Source of the DNA: Flaccisagitta enflata | Taxonomy: Eukaryota > Chaetognatha > Sagittoidea > Aphragmophora | DNA length: 64,000 bases | Direction of reading: 5' to 3' | NCBI GenBank assembly: GCA_965153355.1 | Contig: OZ231127.1 | Span: 97,030,001-97,094,000 of the forward strand | Shown here: piece by piece, positions 1-13,246 of the stretch | How positions within the stretch are numbered: the first letter of the stretch is position 1 | Layout: every line of letters starts with the position of its first letter | Program-made: the position numbers and the translations under genes | The notes under the pieces: generated by a model | What the model was told of the DNA's origin: nothing | Seen by the model: the letters and a program-made list of their open reading frames with translations, nothing else | Database searches by the model: none

Positions 1-244
1 GCTACCAATTATATCAAAGCCATGAAAAGAAGATTTTTTTTGGGGGAAATCTCAATGCGGAATTATCGAAGAATTAGATCACAAGAGCAGAAAAAATAAA
101 GATTGTTTAGAGCGAAAAAGAGTGGGTGGTGTCAATAAAAGGAAAGAGAGAGAAAGAAAAAGAAAACTGATAAAAACAGATAAAAACAGGCGGATAAAAA
201 CGGGGAAAAGAGGGAAAAACCTATTAAAGTCCAATTAGCCCAAA

Positions 245-560
245 TCCCAGACTGGCGAAGCGGAGGCGCAACCACCACTGCCTTTTGTCGGCACCCGGCC
301 ACTGCCACCGCCACCACCACCGCCAATACCGCCACCGCCACCACCACCGCCAATACCGCCACCGCCGCCACCGCCGCCACTGCCACTGCCACCATCGTCA
401 ATGTTGCCACCATTACTGCCGCCGATACTGCAACCACTACCAATACCGTTACGATTACTGTTATCATAACCGTTGCCACTACAACTGCCATAAGCCTAGA
501 ACGTTAACCACTGCTGTTACCATTACCGCTACCACTACCACTCCGCTTCGCCGCTGCGGA
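245..560. repeat. CCR/CCAC-type GC-rich simple repeat
   Basis: Degenerate trinucleotide run (CCACCG, CCACCACCG, CCGCCA and relatives). Open frames on both strands are poly-His/Tyr/Arg or poly-Val/Ala and have no protein character. The start of the window (1-244) shows only A-rich sequence with no recognised gene. Confidence 0.8.
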
Positions 561-660
561 TAGCGTCGGTTTTTTTTATTGCACTCGCCGTCATTTTGCT
601 GCCGCTACCAGTATTTTCAGTCGCGTGCTCGCGCCTCATGTAGTCAAAGTGTTTATTCTA

Positions 661-891
661 TTTTTTAGTCGCGGACACGCAACTCTACAGGAGGCTTTGT
701 CCGTCCGTCAGTCCGTCCGTCAGTCCGTCATGAAAAGTGCGAAAACGCCCATTTAGGATGCTGCAGTCATGATTGTGTGACTGAGCAGTGGGTGTGGGAG
801 GGTATGTATGGGGGTAGTGACTGGTATGCTCCTGTCCACCCGTCCGCAACGACATTGTGACCCCTCGTCAGAAGTTATATTGGCCTTGTTT
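661..891 (-). mobile_element. Family A short hairpin-ended element, copy 1
   Basis: Orientation is defined as plus when the element reads AACAAGGCC at its start and GTCGCG-hairpin-CGACTAAAAA at its end. This copy runs the other way: TTTTTAGTCGCGGACACGC at 661, CCGT tetranucleotides, a GGGTGGACAGG-like box and GGCCTTGTTT at its right edge. It shares the GGGTCACAATRTCGTT block with the copy at 24186. Confidence 0.7.
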
Positions 892-992
892 CTTTTTTCG
901 GTTTGGAGGAACCATATGGTAAACGAAAAGCGCTAAGATCAACTGATAATTGCGATGGACGGGAGGGAGATAAGAAGGAAGGTGGGGAAAAC

Positions 993-1216
<224 letters not shown>

Positions 1217-1389
1217 CAGCCAAACAGAGACAGTGAGAGAGACAGAGATGAAAGATGAAAGAAAAAACTTCCAGTTGCCAAATTATTGGAAAATTCGATT
1301 GAGGATGAACGCGAAGGAGGAAAAAAGATTGTCAAAGGTGCAAAGACGCAAACGAGTGCGTCTTTAGTGCAAACAAACGCGCGTGCGCT

Positions 1390-1615
<226 letters not shown>

Positions 1616-1699
1616 GAGTAGCTCACCATGACAAAGGTCGATTCAGAATCGACATCCAATGTCAACTCAACTTTCAATTTGATAGGGAAGAGGACCATG

Positions 1700-1833
1700 A
1701 CGAACACGAGAGCGACGACAGCAACGACGACAACGACAACGACAACAACAATGACAACGATAACAACGACAGATACGATAACGACGATGGTCACAACGAC
1801 AACGACAACATCACCAGCAACGACAACGGCAAC
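1700..1833. repeat. (ACGACA)n degenerate repeat
   Basis: Degenerate ACGACA/ACAACG hexamers. The Thr-rich and Asp/Asn-rich frames across it are low-complexity translations. Confidence 0.8.
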
Positions 1834-1834
1834 T

Positions 1835-2020
1835 AAATCATAAAACTCAATTAGTAAAACACAATTTAACACTATTTAAACCTTAACCACATAGTTTTAT
1901 TGCTATATGGGGAAGAAAATCATGGATATAAAGAAGCAATGCGACGCGTCGCGTGGAAGAAAATCAAAGGCAGGGGGGGAAAAAAATCAAAAGCCACTCA
2001 AGAATACACACCCCAGCTAG
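1835..2020. repeat. Dispersed repeat M, uninterrupted copy
   Basis: Begins AAATCATAAAACTCAATTAG, passes TTTTATTGC and GGGGAAGAAAATCA, then a G-run and AAATCAAAAG. The same order of blocks occurs at 46482-47512, where it is split by an 847-bp insertion. This copy therefore acts as the empty site. Nature of M unknown. Confidence 0.6.
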
Positions 2021-2268
2021 ATTATATTGCAAATTTGCAAATAGATAGAATTAATGAGGTTGGGGAGGGAAAAGAGCTGTTGGGGAATGGTGGTAAGGAG
2101 GTTATGTTGGGAAGAGGAAAGATAAGACAGAGGAGAACACATGAAAGGCAAAAAACGGAAAATGCCGGATGAAATGGGAGAAATTTAAGGATAGAAGAAG
2201 AATGGTTAAAGTAAGTGGTGATTTGGTGGGATATCTAATAAGAGAACAGAAGAAACTTTAAGAAAAGA

Positions 2269-2272
<4 letters not shown>

Positions 2273-2330
<58 letters not shown>
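2273..2330. repeat. (GA)n microsatellite
   Basis: Pure GA dinucleotide tract. A short (GGA)n run follows at 2559-2590. Confidence 0.95.
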
Positions 2331-2332
<2 letters not shown>

Positions 2333-2595
2333 CAGAGACAGACGGAGTGAGAGGAGAAGACAAAGATAGGCAGAGATAGACACAATGAGAGACGGACAGA
2401 AACAGCCGGGCAGACAAACAGATTGATATATTTGAAATCGGCTCATGCACATTTAAATGTACAGACAGATGTCAAAAGGCAGTGATGTAATCATGTAAGA
2501 CTGTCAATCAGGATATGACATGGAATATAAATGTTATGTGGAGCCTTTGATGGATTAGGAGGAGCAGGAGGAGGAGGAGGAGGAGGAGGGGCTGT

Positions 2596-3429
2596 TGGAG
2601 GAGGAAAAGCCTTGGTTGTCGTCCCGAAAAATTTTATTGCAGAAGGTTGAAAATTCAAATTCTCGTTTTTATTAGCTCAGCAAAAAGACATCAGAGAAAA
2701 ACAACAGAAGGATCCCCATTAGTCATTACCCGAGTAACAAAACATTTGGGACTAAAACCAGTGTTTTAGAAATGGAACTACATCATCACACGACGTAGAC
2801 AGAATACCAAATACGCTGTAATATTATAATGATATTCGAGTTTGAAAACACTGGTTAATCTAACTTAAAGCCCTCGTGGTCGTGTACCATGCGAATAAAA
2901 AGTACAACACGCACCTTTCAGCTGATTACAAATGCAGCATATGCGGGATTAATTACAAGACACAATTTCTTACATTCGTAGGACATCTTCATTGGAGATG
3001 ATTCTAATCGGCGCATTATAGGCCCTCTTTTTCCCTCCAAAATATTGACGTCTTACTCATTTTTGAGAGAATTTAATCAGTTTACACGGACGCTTCGCGG
3101 AAATAAGAAAGCCAAAGCCAAAAGCAGACGGGAAAATCAATCTTGAAGTTTTTCTATTTTTTCTTCAACTTAAAAATCGAACATTATGGCAACTAAGAAT
3201 TTTCCTGACTGTTGTGGGTAGCTCCTTCATTTAAGCTCTTGCAGCGGTCTCATTATGAACTGATAGTAAGTCATTGTTTAAGACTATGGTGATCTAAATT
3301 TAGGTGATATACTTTCTTCATTCAATTGTGGAGGGTTTTTTTTTGCTTTTAGTGACAATGATATTTAATATTTAAGACTCAATCCTCACTTAGTAGATCA
3401 TCTTCCACCTAAATGTGGCGCATATGTTA
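2596..3429. other. Mostly unique stretch, one possible zinc-finger remnant
   Basis: No repeat family recognised. A 45-codon plus-strand open stretch at 2865-3001 contains YKCSICG followed by GHLHW (Cys at 2933 and 2942), like one C2H2 finger. It ends at a TGA at once and has no neighbouring fingers, so it may be chance or a decayed fragment. Confidence 0.3.
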
Positions 3430-3585
3430 AACAAGGCCGGATACACGGCACGACAGTCGTGGACGATTGGGCAGGGGCCGTAATGCAATAATCGCTCGGA
3501 ATTCAAAAAAATTTGTAACAGACCGACCTACCGACCAACAGGCCGATACGGCAAGGTGTAGAGTCGCGTGTCCACGACTAAAAAG
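3430..3585 (+). mobile_element. Family A element, copy 2
   Basis: AACAAGGCCGGATACACGGC start, GGGCAGG box, CCGA tetramers, then GTAGAGTCGCGTGTCCACGACT and a short A-run at the end. Confidence 0.75.
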
Positions 3586-3689
3586 GTGTATAAAAGAAAA
3601 TTCATTGATTTAGGTCTTTAAAATAGCAACTCTTAAAGTGTTTTTATGCGCGTCCTTGCTCATTTACGCTGATAACGCGTTACAAGGAA

Positions 3690-4060
3690 ATGATCATGAT
3701 TGTTGTCGTCACCAGAAACACGCCCTGGAGAGATAGAGATAGAGACATGAGAAATAAAGGGAAATAAGACAAAGATAAAGACATACAAAATAATGGGAAC
3801 AATCGCTTTTTTGTCGTCACCAGAAACACGCCCTGGAGAGATAAAGATAGAGACATGAGAAATAAAGGGAAATAAGACAAAGATAAAGACATACAAAATA
3901 ATGGGAATGATCCCGATTGTTGTCGTCACCAGAAACACGCCCTTAGTAATTAAAGATAGAGACATGAGAAATAAAGGGAAATAAGACAAAGATAAAGACA
4001 TACAAAATAATGGGAATGATCCCGATTGTTGTCGTCACCAAAAACACGCCCTTAGTAATT
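3690..4060. repeat. 108-109-bp tandem repeat derived from a MITE end
   Basis: GTCGTCACCAGAAACACGCCC recurs (with one change in the last copy) at 3705, 3813, 3922 and 4031, giving periods of 108, 109 and 109. The unit holds AGAGACATGAGAAATAAAGG and AAAGACATACAAAATAATGG. Its AGAAACACGCCC block and the preceding GATAACGCGTT match the right end of the MITE family at 39649 and 42880. Confidence 0.8.
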
Positions 4061-4120
4061 TGTCATAAAACTGACCATTATGCAAATTAAGGCGAATGTT
4101 GGTGGGCCTTTATCTGCCCG

Positions 4121-4478
<358 letters not shown>

Positions 4479-4625
4479 ACACAAAAGTGCCTTGAAGCAC
4501 GACGTTAAAGTCATTGAAGGAGAGAAGAGAAAGAAATGATAAAACGACAAATGAGATGAAATGAGTAATTTAACGACTTGTAAGGAGTAATTCGACGGCG
4601 CGAAAAAGATTTCACCGACACGAAT

Positions 4626-4718
4626 TGATTTCTTTTTTTTCTTTTTTTTTTCTCATTCTTTTTCATTTTCTGTTTTTTTTTCTTTTTCTTTTTCTTTTTC
4701 TTTTTCTTTTTCTTTTTC

Positions 4719-4749
<31 letters not shown>

Positions 4750-5000
4750 TTCTTTTTCTTTTTTGCTTTTGTTTTGTTCTTGAATTTTCTTACTCTTTAC
4801 CTTCTTCTCCTTTTCTTTTTTTTTTTCTGGTTTTTTTTCTTTTGATTTTTCTTTTTCTTCTTATTCTTTTCGTTTTTTTTTTTCTTCTTCGTGTTCTTTT
4901 TTTTTTTTCTTTTTTTCTTTTCTTTTTTTCTTCTTTGTGTTTTTTTTTTTCTTTTTTTTTCTTTTTCTCCTTCTTCTTCTCCTTTTTTTTTCAACGTCAT
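4626..5000. repeat. T-rich (TTTTTC)n tract
   Basis: Poly-T broken by C every 5-6 bases. Only Phe-rich or Lys-rich frames occur. Confidence 0.85.
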
Positions 5001-5202
5001 CGCTTTCTTTTTCTTACTACAGTTGAAACCCGGTGTAATGGACCCCTACTCAGTGCATGCAGATTCAATGTCCCGTTAACTTGTTTCTTTTCATTTTCTA
5101 TATTGGCTGTAGCAAGATTCTGCCTAAAACAAATAGGATTCGTTAGTCATTTGATTTCCGCTAGACTGCAACTGCACTTTCCCCCACAACCCTACAACCT
5201 TA

Positions 5203-5283
5203 TTTTTAGTCGCGTGCACGCGACTCTACACCCCGCTTTGTCCGTCCGTCCGTCCGTCCGTCCGTCCGTCCGTCCGTCCGTCC

Positions 5284-5342
<59 letters not shown>

Positions 5343-5573
5343 CGTCCGTCCGTCCGTCCGTCTGTCCGTCCGTCCGTCCGTCCGTCCGTCCGTCTGTCCT
5401 TCCGTCCATTGGCTGGTCGGTCTGTCGGTCACACTTTTACTTTTTCTATCAATTTTATTCCCTTAAGTCATTTCATGTTATTTTAGAGTATACCAAGTCA
5501 TTCTAAGTCACTCTGAGTCATTCTAAGTCAATCTGTAAGTCTCGCACGCGACTTATACTGTGTTGGCCTTGTT
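5203..5573 (-). mobile_element. Family A element, copy 3 (AGTCATT subfamily)
   Basis: Begins TTTTTAGTCGCGTGCACGCG (18-bp palindrome AGTCGCGTGCACGCGACT), has a greatly expanded CCGT/CTGT tract at 5240-5403, then AGTCATTCTAAGTCA-like 10-mers, and ends CGCACGCGACTTA...GTTGGCCTTGTT. The copies at 12021 and 40291 share this ending. Confidence 0.75.
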
Positions 5574-5647
5574 CTCTAAAAATTCGACCCCAGTTGTCAT
5601 TTTGTCAGCCTCGTGATCAGGCTCGTAATCCTCGCTCGAATTGCCAT

Positions 5648-5885
5648 CTAATCCCGACATAATGTTTTTTTCTTTTCTTTTTTTTCAATTTTGAGGATTC
5701 CAACATTTTTTCTTGAATTTTCCCATAGCCCCATTTTAATCGCCCCAATTACTAGTTCACCCGCCATTAACTTCTTTTCTTCACTTCCAGATTGAAATGA
5801 AATCTCTTCCCAAAGCCGCGATACCGGGTCATCAGCCCGAGATGCCGCAATATGCATGTGTAAAGAAGCGTGCCGCTGGGAGAGC
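5648..5885 (-). CDS. Possible terminal exon, unrecognised protein
   Basis: On the minus strand a TACCTTTTTAG acceptor-like site precedes 5885, and an open frame runs to a TAG at 5648-5650. It reads about 78 residues of mixed composition (SRLWEEISFQSGSEEKK, then ELVIGAIKMGLWENSRKN) and ends in a Lys-rich tail from an A-rich tract. I do not recognise the family. No polyadenylation signal or upstream exon was identified, and the nearest neighbours are a family A copy and a diverged inverted repeat. It could be a chance frame. The amino-acid balance and the acceptor are the only support. Confidence 0.3.
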
Positions 5886-6149
5886 CTAAAAAGGTATAAC
5901 ATTATTACCCTGCACCTTTCAATAATTTTCAAAAAAGTTAATCTTTTGAATCTTTCTTCTTGAGCTCAAGTGGAAAGGCATAAACAATTTCTAACAAAAG
6001 GAACCACAAGACAACTACTCACTTCTTCAATATTTCATCAGTTTTCAATGTATAAGCATATAGTTTACTTATAATTTAGCATCAGAGACTGTTATGATGA
6101 AAAAAAAAAATCAATAAGAAGCATTTGAATTCCAGTATGTTAGGCTCTA

Positions 6150-6690
6150 ACTCAGAGATGCCATGTATTTCAGATTTCACACCGCAATTGTCTCTTAAGC
6201 AGTACAGATTGACGTTTTTTGTATCAAAATTTTATCAAAATCGGTCAAGTAGTTTAGATTTTACAAGAATTTAAAGAAAAAATTTCCTTTCCGCCACTTT
6301 GCTTTTTTGATGTGAAAATGGAGGAACAGTGTTTTCCCCATTCTCTCATTTTGCAATGTTTTGCTATGAGAGGGCAGTGTGAGGCAGAGACACACGATTA
6401 GTCTTTGATAAAAGATGATTTGACAAATTGATGAAACTGCATCAAATATTTTAGTCATTCTAGACCATTTACTTGTTCCTAGCTCAAACCGTTTAAAAAG
6501 AAATGAAAATGCTCTCCTACATGCTTTTCATTGAAAATTCTGTCATTGAGAGAAAATTAGTTTCTAATTAATATACTTGTAAAATCTAAACTACTTGACC
6601 GATTTTGATGAAATTTTGATACAAAAAACGCTCTTTCAGAGATAATAAGTATGAAATCCGAGATGTTTAGCATCTCCAAATAAAAGCTTA
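6150..6690. repeat. Diverged foldback element
   Basis: Left core 6211-6268 (GTTTTTTGTATCAAAATTTT, CGGTCAAGTAGTTTAGATTT) is the reverse complement of 6576-6630. Flanks at about 6150 and 6680 also match weakly. No coding capacity is seen inside. Confidence 0.6.
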
Positions 6691-7049
6691 ACAGAATCCG
6701 GCAGGCTGATGACTTGGTAGCGCCTTTTTTTCCTCTTTCAGCCGCTGCTAATACCGGGGCGCTATCTTGCAGCTGCTAACGCCGTGGTGCTTCCACCAAT
6801 CACTGCTTCCACCAGTCACTGCGACACTGCAACTACGGCGTTGCTTGAGAGAGAGAGAGCCAGAGAGATAGACACATTTTGCGTGCATAGTTCAGGGATG
6901 TGGAAGCATTTGGGCAAACCCAATCCTGTAAATGAGATAGTCACTAGAAATAGGAACGGCAAAATGACATTGGAAGCGGCGTGAAAATTGACCAATCCTT
7001 AACCCCAGGTATTAACACAGTTGATATGCATTTAGGAGCAACTAAAATG

Positions 7050-7212
7050 AACAAGGCCGAATACACGGCAATCCAGTCGCGGACGGTTGGGCAGGAGCAG
7101 TAATGCAAAAACCGCTTGGAATTAAAAAATGTGACGGACCTACCGACCGACCTACCGATCGACCGACCGACCGACACGGCAAGGTGTAGAGTCGCGTGTC
7201 CGCGACTAAAAA
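7050..7212 (+). mobile_element. Family A element, copy 4 (near-complete)
   Basis: AACAAGGCCGAATACACGGC, CCAGTCGCGGACGG, TTGGGCAGGAGCAG, CCGA/CCTA tetramers, GGCAAGGTGTAGAG, then the AGTCGCGTGTCCGCGACT hairpin and AAAAA. Best reference copy for the family. Confidence 0.8.
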
Positions 7213-7313
7213 TAAAGTAGAACCCCTAAAACAGTGGATCTTCTATTTTCTTGATAACAGTTTACCTTCGTATATCTTCACCAATGGAATGATAAGGGCT
7301 CTCAGTGCAAAGT

Positions 7314-7707
<394 letters not shown>

Positions 7708-7712
7708 CTCAC

Positions 7713-8060
7713 TCTTCGTTCCCTTCGTAGTGTCTTCCAGTTTTAAAGAATCATTTTCAGCCTTTTATCATCAAATATTCATCGATGTTTTTTTGGATAC
7801 GCTGGGCGATGTTCTTTTTTTCATCATTGGCACAGTATCAAAATAATCGAAACTCTAGCCAATAACACTTCATTTTTCATATGCAAGCGGTTCTTCCAGG
7901 AAACCTTGTGAAGTGTTTGAGAGGAAGTACATTCACGACAGGGGAAAGAAATATTGATTTATAGACAAAAGCTTTCAACGCTGAGCGTATTGATGGCAAA
8001 TCCACATCCCCAATGCCAAAAAAGGCAAACCAGAAGGCAGGAAATGAGGAAGATGAAGAT
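7713..8060. other. No feature recognised
   Basis: Low-complexity-flanked unique sequence. No gene, RNA or repeat family seen. Confidence 0.6.
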
Positions 8061-8063
8061 GAA

Positions 8064-8084
8064 GAACAAGAAGAAGAAGAAGAA

Positions 8085-8115
<31 letters not shown>

Positions 8116-8271
8116 AAGAAGAAGAAGAAGAAGAAGAAGAAGAAGAAGAAGAAGAAGAAGAAGAAGAAGAAGAAGAAGAAGAAGAAGAAGAAGAAGAAGA
8201 AGAAGAAGAAGAAGAAGAAGAAGAAGAAGAAGAAGAAGAAGAAGAAGAAGAAGAAGAAGAAGAAGAAGAAG

Positions 8272-8302
<31 letters not shown>

Positions 8303-8480
8303 CTAGGGCGAAAAAGAAAAAGAAAAAAAAAAGAAAAAGAAAAAGAGAAAGAAAATGAAGAAGAAGAAGAAGAAAAAAGAGGAATAAAAAGAAGAGAAAG
8401 AAGAGGAGTGAGAAAAGATAAAAGAAGAAGAGGAGAGGAAAGACAAAGTAGATGATGAGGAGGAAGAAGGAGAAGTGGAA
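8064..8480. repeat. (GAA)n tract with degenerate purine tail
   Basis: GAA nearly pure to 8300, then GAAA/GAAGAG purine sequence. Poly-Lys and poly-Leu frames are repeat translations. A long pure (GAA)n can form triplex DNA (known property of GAA tracts). Confidence 0.95.
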
Positions 8481-8496
8481 GAAAGTCGACTAAGAT

Positions 8497-8655
<159 letters not shown>

Positions 8656-8950
8656 AATTGTGTTAGAAAGTGCAGAACGTTTCACTGATACAAAAGGGCT
8701 GCGCGGTAGAGACATAGAAATGGAAAGACAGAGCCTGAAACTAAAAGAATGAGACGGAAAGGAAATGAGTGACTGACAAAAAGATATTCAGACCGAATCG
8801 AATTACAAAAGAAAGACAATATGACTGAGGATAAGAAAGGCGGAAAGAAAAACCGAAAGAAAGAAAGAGAAGAGAAGGGAAACAGTATCTGACTTGGGAG
8901 CGGGGAAGTAAAATAGTGATGAGGGGGTGGGGGCGGGGTAAAGAGGGGAA

Positions 8951-9163
8951 AGAAGGCCGGATACACGGCTACCCAAATCGCGTGAGAGTGGGCAGGGGCC
9001 TTGATTAAAAAGAAATCTAGCCAAGAATTTGTGTAATGAATCACTATTAGTGATGCAAAACCGTCCATAAATGCCTAAAAAAGCTTAGTGTTACCGACCG
9101 ACCGACCAACCGACGGACCAACAAACATAGCGGGTTACAGAGTTTTGTGCAAGTGACTTATAA
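8951..9163 (+). mobile_element. Family A element, copy 5 (degenerate)
   Basis: AAGGCCGGATACACGGC start, GGGCAGG box, CCGACCGACCGACC and a decayed hairpin end (AGTTTTGTGCAAGTGACTTA). Confidence 0.6.
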
Positions 9164-9174
9164 ATGAATTTGGT

Positions 9175-9229
9175 GGTGAGGGGGGGGGAGGGGAGGGGTT
9201 GGTGAGGGGGGAAGGGGGGGGGGTAAGGA
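9175..9229 (+). other. G-rich tract with G-quadruplex potential
   Basis: Successive G-runs of 4-10 separated by A, TT or GA linkers on the plus strand. More than four G-runs lie within 50 bases. Confidence 0.6.
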
Positions 9230-9311
9230 GAAAAAAGATTCTTTTGAGACAGAGACGGAGACGGATACTGATCGGGAGTTGCAGTAGTAATCGAGTAGCC
9301 TCAAGATAAGC

Positions 9312-9427
<116 letters not shown>

Positions 9428-9499
9428 TTTCTTCCAAGAAGTGAGTATAATTGGATTTGTGATTGGGAAGAATCTTCATCCTTAGCAGTTGATTAAGGC

Positions 9500-9520
9500 T
9501 AATAGGTTCGAACCCCGGCT
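9500..9520 (+). other. Isolated tRNA B-box-like sequence
   Basis: AGGTTCGAACCCCGGC fits the pol III B-box consensus GGTTCGANNCC. I could not find a matching A-box or acceptor pairing upstream, so it may be a tRNA fragment. Confidence 0.3.
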
Positions 9521-9574
9521 CAGAGTCACCCGCTCAAGAGGCTTCTCACTCTCAATCTTTCTCTCTCTCTCTCC

Positions 9575-10115
9575 TTTTTTGGGCAGCGGCCCCGAAGGGG
9601 ACGAAGTCCTGTAGAACACAGGGGACTTTCGTTCGTTTGTCCGTTCGTCCGTTTGTCCGTTTGTCCGTTTGTTTGTCCCCCCCAGGCCCTCTCAGGCCTG
9701 AAATCTGCCCTCTCAGGCCTGAAATCTGACCTCTCAGGCCTAAAATCTGCCCTCTCAGGCCTTGAATCTGCCCTCAGAGGCCTGAAATTTTGCCTTTCAG
9801 GCCTGAAACCTGTCCTCTCAGGCCTAAAACCTGCCCTCCCAGGCCTAAAATCTGCCATCTCAGATTCAAGGCCTGAGAGGGCAGATTTCAGGCCTGAGTG
9901 GGCAGATTTCAGGCCTGAGAGGGCAGATGTTAGGCCTGAGAGGGCCTGGGGGGGCCGACAGATGGACAAACGGACAAACGAACGAAAGTCCCCTGTGTTC
10001 TACCGGACTTCGTCCCCTTTGGGGCCGCTGCCCTGCTTCTCATTCCGATTTACAACCATGCAAAGCAGGGCAACGGGTATCGCTGACCACGTATTGCCCT
10101 TGGGCGACCTGTTTT
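9575..10115 (+). mobile_element. Family E hairpin-capped minisatellite foldback, copy 1 (reference)
   Basis: Left end TTTTTTGGGCAGCGGCCCC, hairpin CGGCCCCGAAGGGG, a second hairpin CCTGT-AGAAC-ACAGG, then CGTT tetramers and an array of 21-bp units (GGCCTGAAATCTGCCCTCTC). The array reverses orientation near 9865 and the left end is repeated as its reverse complement up to GGGGCCGCTGCCC. A 10-bp stem (TGCCCTGCTT with AAGCAGGGCA) then leads into CGGGTATCGCTGACC, a small terminal hairpin (GCCC-TT-GGGC) and GACCTG. No protein coding. Confidence 0.8.
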
Positions 10116-10355
10116 AGCTTAGGACCCTCATTCAGGCACGCTGAGATGTATGTAAATGAGATGGAGATCTTTGTATGTTGACAGAATCGGGAGTATGGTT
10201 GGCAAATGAATATGAAAAAATAAAAAAACGTAATTATTTGAGGATAATGGGTTATTCGATATAAAATTAAACAGCAATTAAATAGCATGACTTGTTCAAT
10301 GATTAATTGTCGATCTGTATCTTAATTCTTGATAGATAGATAAATTGATTGCTTA

Positions 10356-10360
<5 letters not shown>

Positions 10361-10441
<81 letters not shown>

Positions 10442-10474
10442 TATTTGATTGTTTATTTGATTGATGGATTGATG

Positions 10475-10526
<52 letters not shown>

Positions 10527-10528
10527 AG

Positions 10529-10598
<70 letters not shown>

Positions 10599-10641
10599 AA
10601 ATGATTAATTGATTGATTGATTGATTCATTCATTCATTCAT
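10361..10641. repeat. (GATT)n microsatellite
   Basis: About 270 bp of GATT with a few GTTT/GATG variants, ending in CATT units. The NQSINQSI frame is a repeat translation. Confidence 0.97.
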
Positions 10642-11330
10642 CGATTTGTCGAACGTTCTTCTGTGAAACCTGCCTGAAAGTGACATTTTGTACCAATTTT
10701 TTCGAAATATGTCATTTCCATCCCAAAGTGAGGCCCCATTTGGTCGCTTAAGTCTAAATGCCCGTCTTTTTTTTACTTCAAGGGTCCGGCCCACATTCTC
10801 GGGCCAGGAGGTCATCTCTTTGAAATCGAGCCGTGCTTCCTTTCACCGTTTTCTTCCGCGTTATCTACGCTGTTATCTGCGCTGATCTCTCCGCCGCAAT
10901 CTTCAGACGCCATCTGCGCTGCTACTTTCACTACTGTGGACCACCGTCATACGTTTTAGTTGCTGTCCCATGACAAATTTTGTTGTTATTTCTATATTGG
11001 CAATGAGGGAGCTTCAGTGTAAGATTTTTTTTTCTAGTCCCTTCCAATGATGGTGAAGCTTAATCATTTTTTTGCCATTCCCAGTAGTGTTATTTCTACT
11101 GTTTTCTTCACTCTCCGATTGGCTGCTATCTTTGCCATCACTGTCATTGCTGTTATTGCTGTTATCTGAGCTTTGATCTCCACTCACCCCTTAGCTGCTA
11201 GTTTTGCTATCATTTGTGCTGCGATCTCCACGATTTGCGTTGCCATTCCCATAACTGTTTTCTAAGCTGTTCTGTTTTGGTCATCATCTTTGCTGTTGTT
11301 TCTGTCATCTGTTTCTTTTTTTGGCTGCTG
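10642..11330. other. No gene recognised
   Basis: Unique-looking sequence with short opposed frames of 61-65 codons at 10630-10885 and imperfect GCTGTTATCTGCGCT-like triplet pattern at 10860-11330. Nothing can be assigned. Confidence 0.5.
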
Positions 11331-11978
11331 CACACTGGCCCAGAATGACCACTTATCAAGGAGAATTACTTATCTCAACATTCACCACCCCTAACCACCC
11401 CTAATCACCCTCACACTGGCCCAGAATGACCACCTATCAAGGAGAATTACTTATCTCAACATTCACCACCCCTAACCACCCCTAATCACCATCACACTGG
11501 CCCAGAATGACCACCTATCAAGGAGAATTACTTATCTCAACATTCACCACCCCTAACCACCCCTAATCACCATCACACTGGCCCAGAATGACCACCTATC
11601 AAGGAGAATTACTTATCTCAACATTCACCACCCCTAACCACCCCTAATCACCATCACACTGGCCCAGAATGACCACCTATCAAGGAGAATTACTTATCTC
11701 AACATTCACCACCCCTAACCACCCCTAATCACCATCACACTGGCCCAGAATGACCACCTATCAAGGAGAATTACTTATCTCAACATTCACCACCCCTAAC
11801 CACCCCTAATCACCATCACACTGGCCCAGAATGACCACCTATCAAGGAGAATTACTTATCTCAACATTCACCACCCCTAACCACCCCTAATCACCATCAC
11901 ACTGGCCCAGAATGACCACCTATCAAGGAGAATTACTTATCTCAACATTCACAACCCCTAACCACCCCTAATCACCAT
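11331..11978. repeat. 81-bp satellite, exactly eight units
   Basis: CACACTGGCCCAGAATGACC begins at 11331, 11412, 11493, 11574, 11655, 11736, 11817 and 11898, and the array ends at 11978 (648 bp = 8 x 81). Units are nearly identical. Each holds CACCCCTAACCACCCCTAAT, a telomere-like C-rich block. A TGA falls early in the unit and stops break the other frames, so it is not coding although 81 is a multiple of 3. Confidence 0.95.
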
Positions 11979-12020
11979 GCTGTTTTGGACATGGCCGCGG
12001 TATTTTTCTACACCACTCTT

Positions 12021-12256
12021 TATTAGTCGCGTGCACGTGACTCTACAACCCACTCTGTCCGTTGGTCGGTAGGTCAGTCCGTCCGTCAGTAACGCTCAGT
12101 TTTTTTTTCCCTTTGTCGTTTTACGCTATTTTAAGTCATTTAAAGTCATTTTAGGTTATTTAAAGTTAATTCAAGTCAATTTACATTTAGTCCCTTAGTC
12201 TTTTGGTCTTTTAGTCTTAACAACCGCACGCGACTGTAAGGTGTTGGCCTTGTTTT
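12021..12256 (-). mobile_element. Family A element, copy 6 (AGTCATT subfamily)
   Basis: TATTAGTCGCGTGCACGTG start, CGGT/CCGT tetramers, AAGTCATTTAAAGTCATTTT 10-mers, CCGCACGCGACTGT and GTTGGCCTTGTTTT. Confidence 0.75.
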
Positions 12257-12528
12257 TTCCTTCTCTCCATTTACTTAATCTGGTAAAAAAAAGACAAGGT
12301 CGGTGAACCTCCTTCCGAGAACAACTACGTGTGTCTTTTGTACGTTGATCTAATTAGCAAATGTCAAGTGACATTCGTTTGACAAATTGACTCTCTCTCC
12401 TCTTCGCAAAACTTCTCTTAATTATTTCCAATTCATTTCAAAGACGAAAACAAGAAAAACCAAATGCCAAAACCAACCAAGAATACGTAAATCTCGGTTC
12501 GTTAAAGATGCTAAAGAAGAAAGAAAAA

Positions 12529-13246
<718 letters not shown>

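Noticed and set aside
9581-9600. GC-rich stem-loops of E/F considered as bacterial intrinsic terminators
   Set aside because: They are element ends repeated in many copies in an animal-like genome, not placed after genes.
9653-10117. Frames of about 150 codons (SALSGLKSAL and RPERADFRPE repeats) in family E copies
   Set aside because: The 21-bp unit is a multiple of 3, so it stays open by chance in both orientations. There is no start context and no domain, and all E copies share the feature whatever their decay.
11331-11978. Regular array resembling CRISPR
   Set aside because: Units are contiguous with no variable spacers, 81 bp each, in a eukaryotic context.
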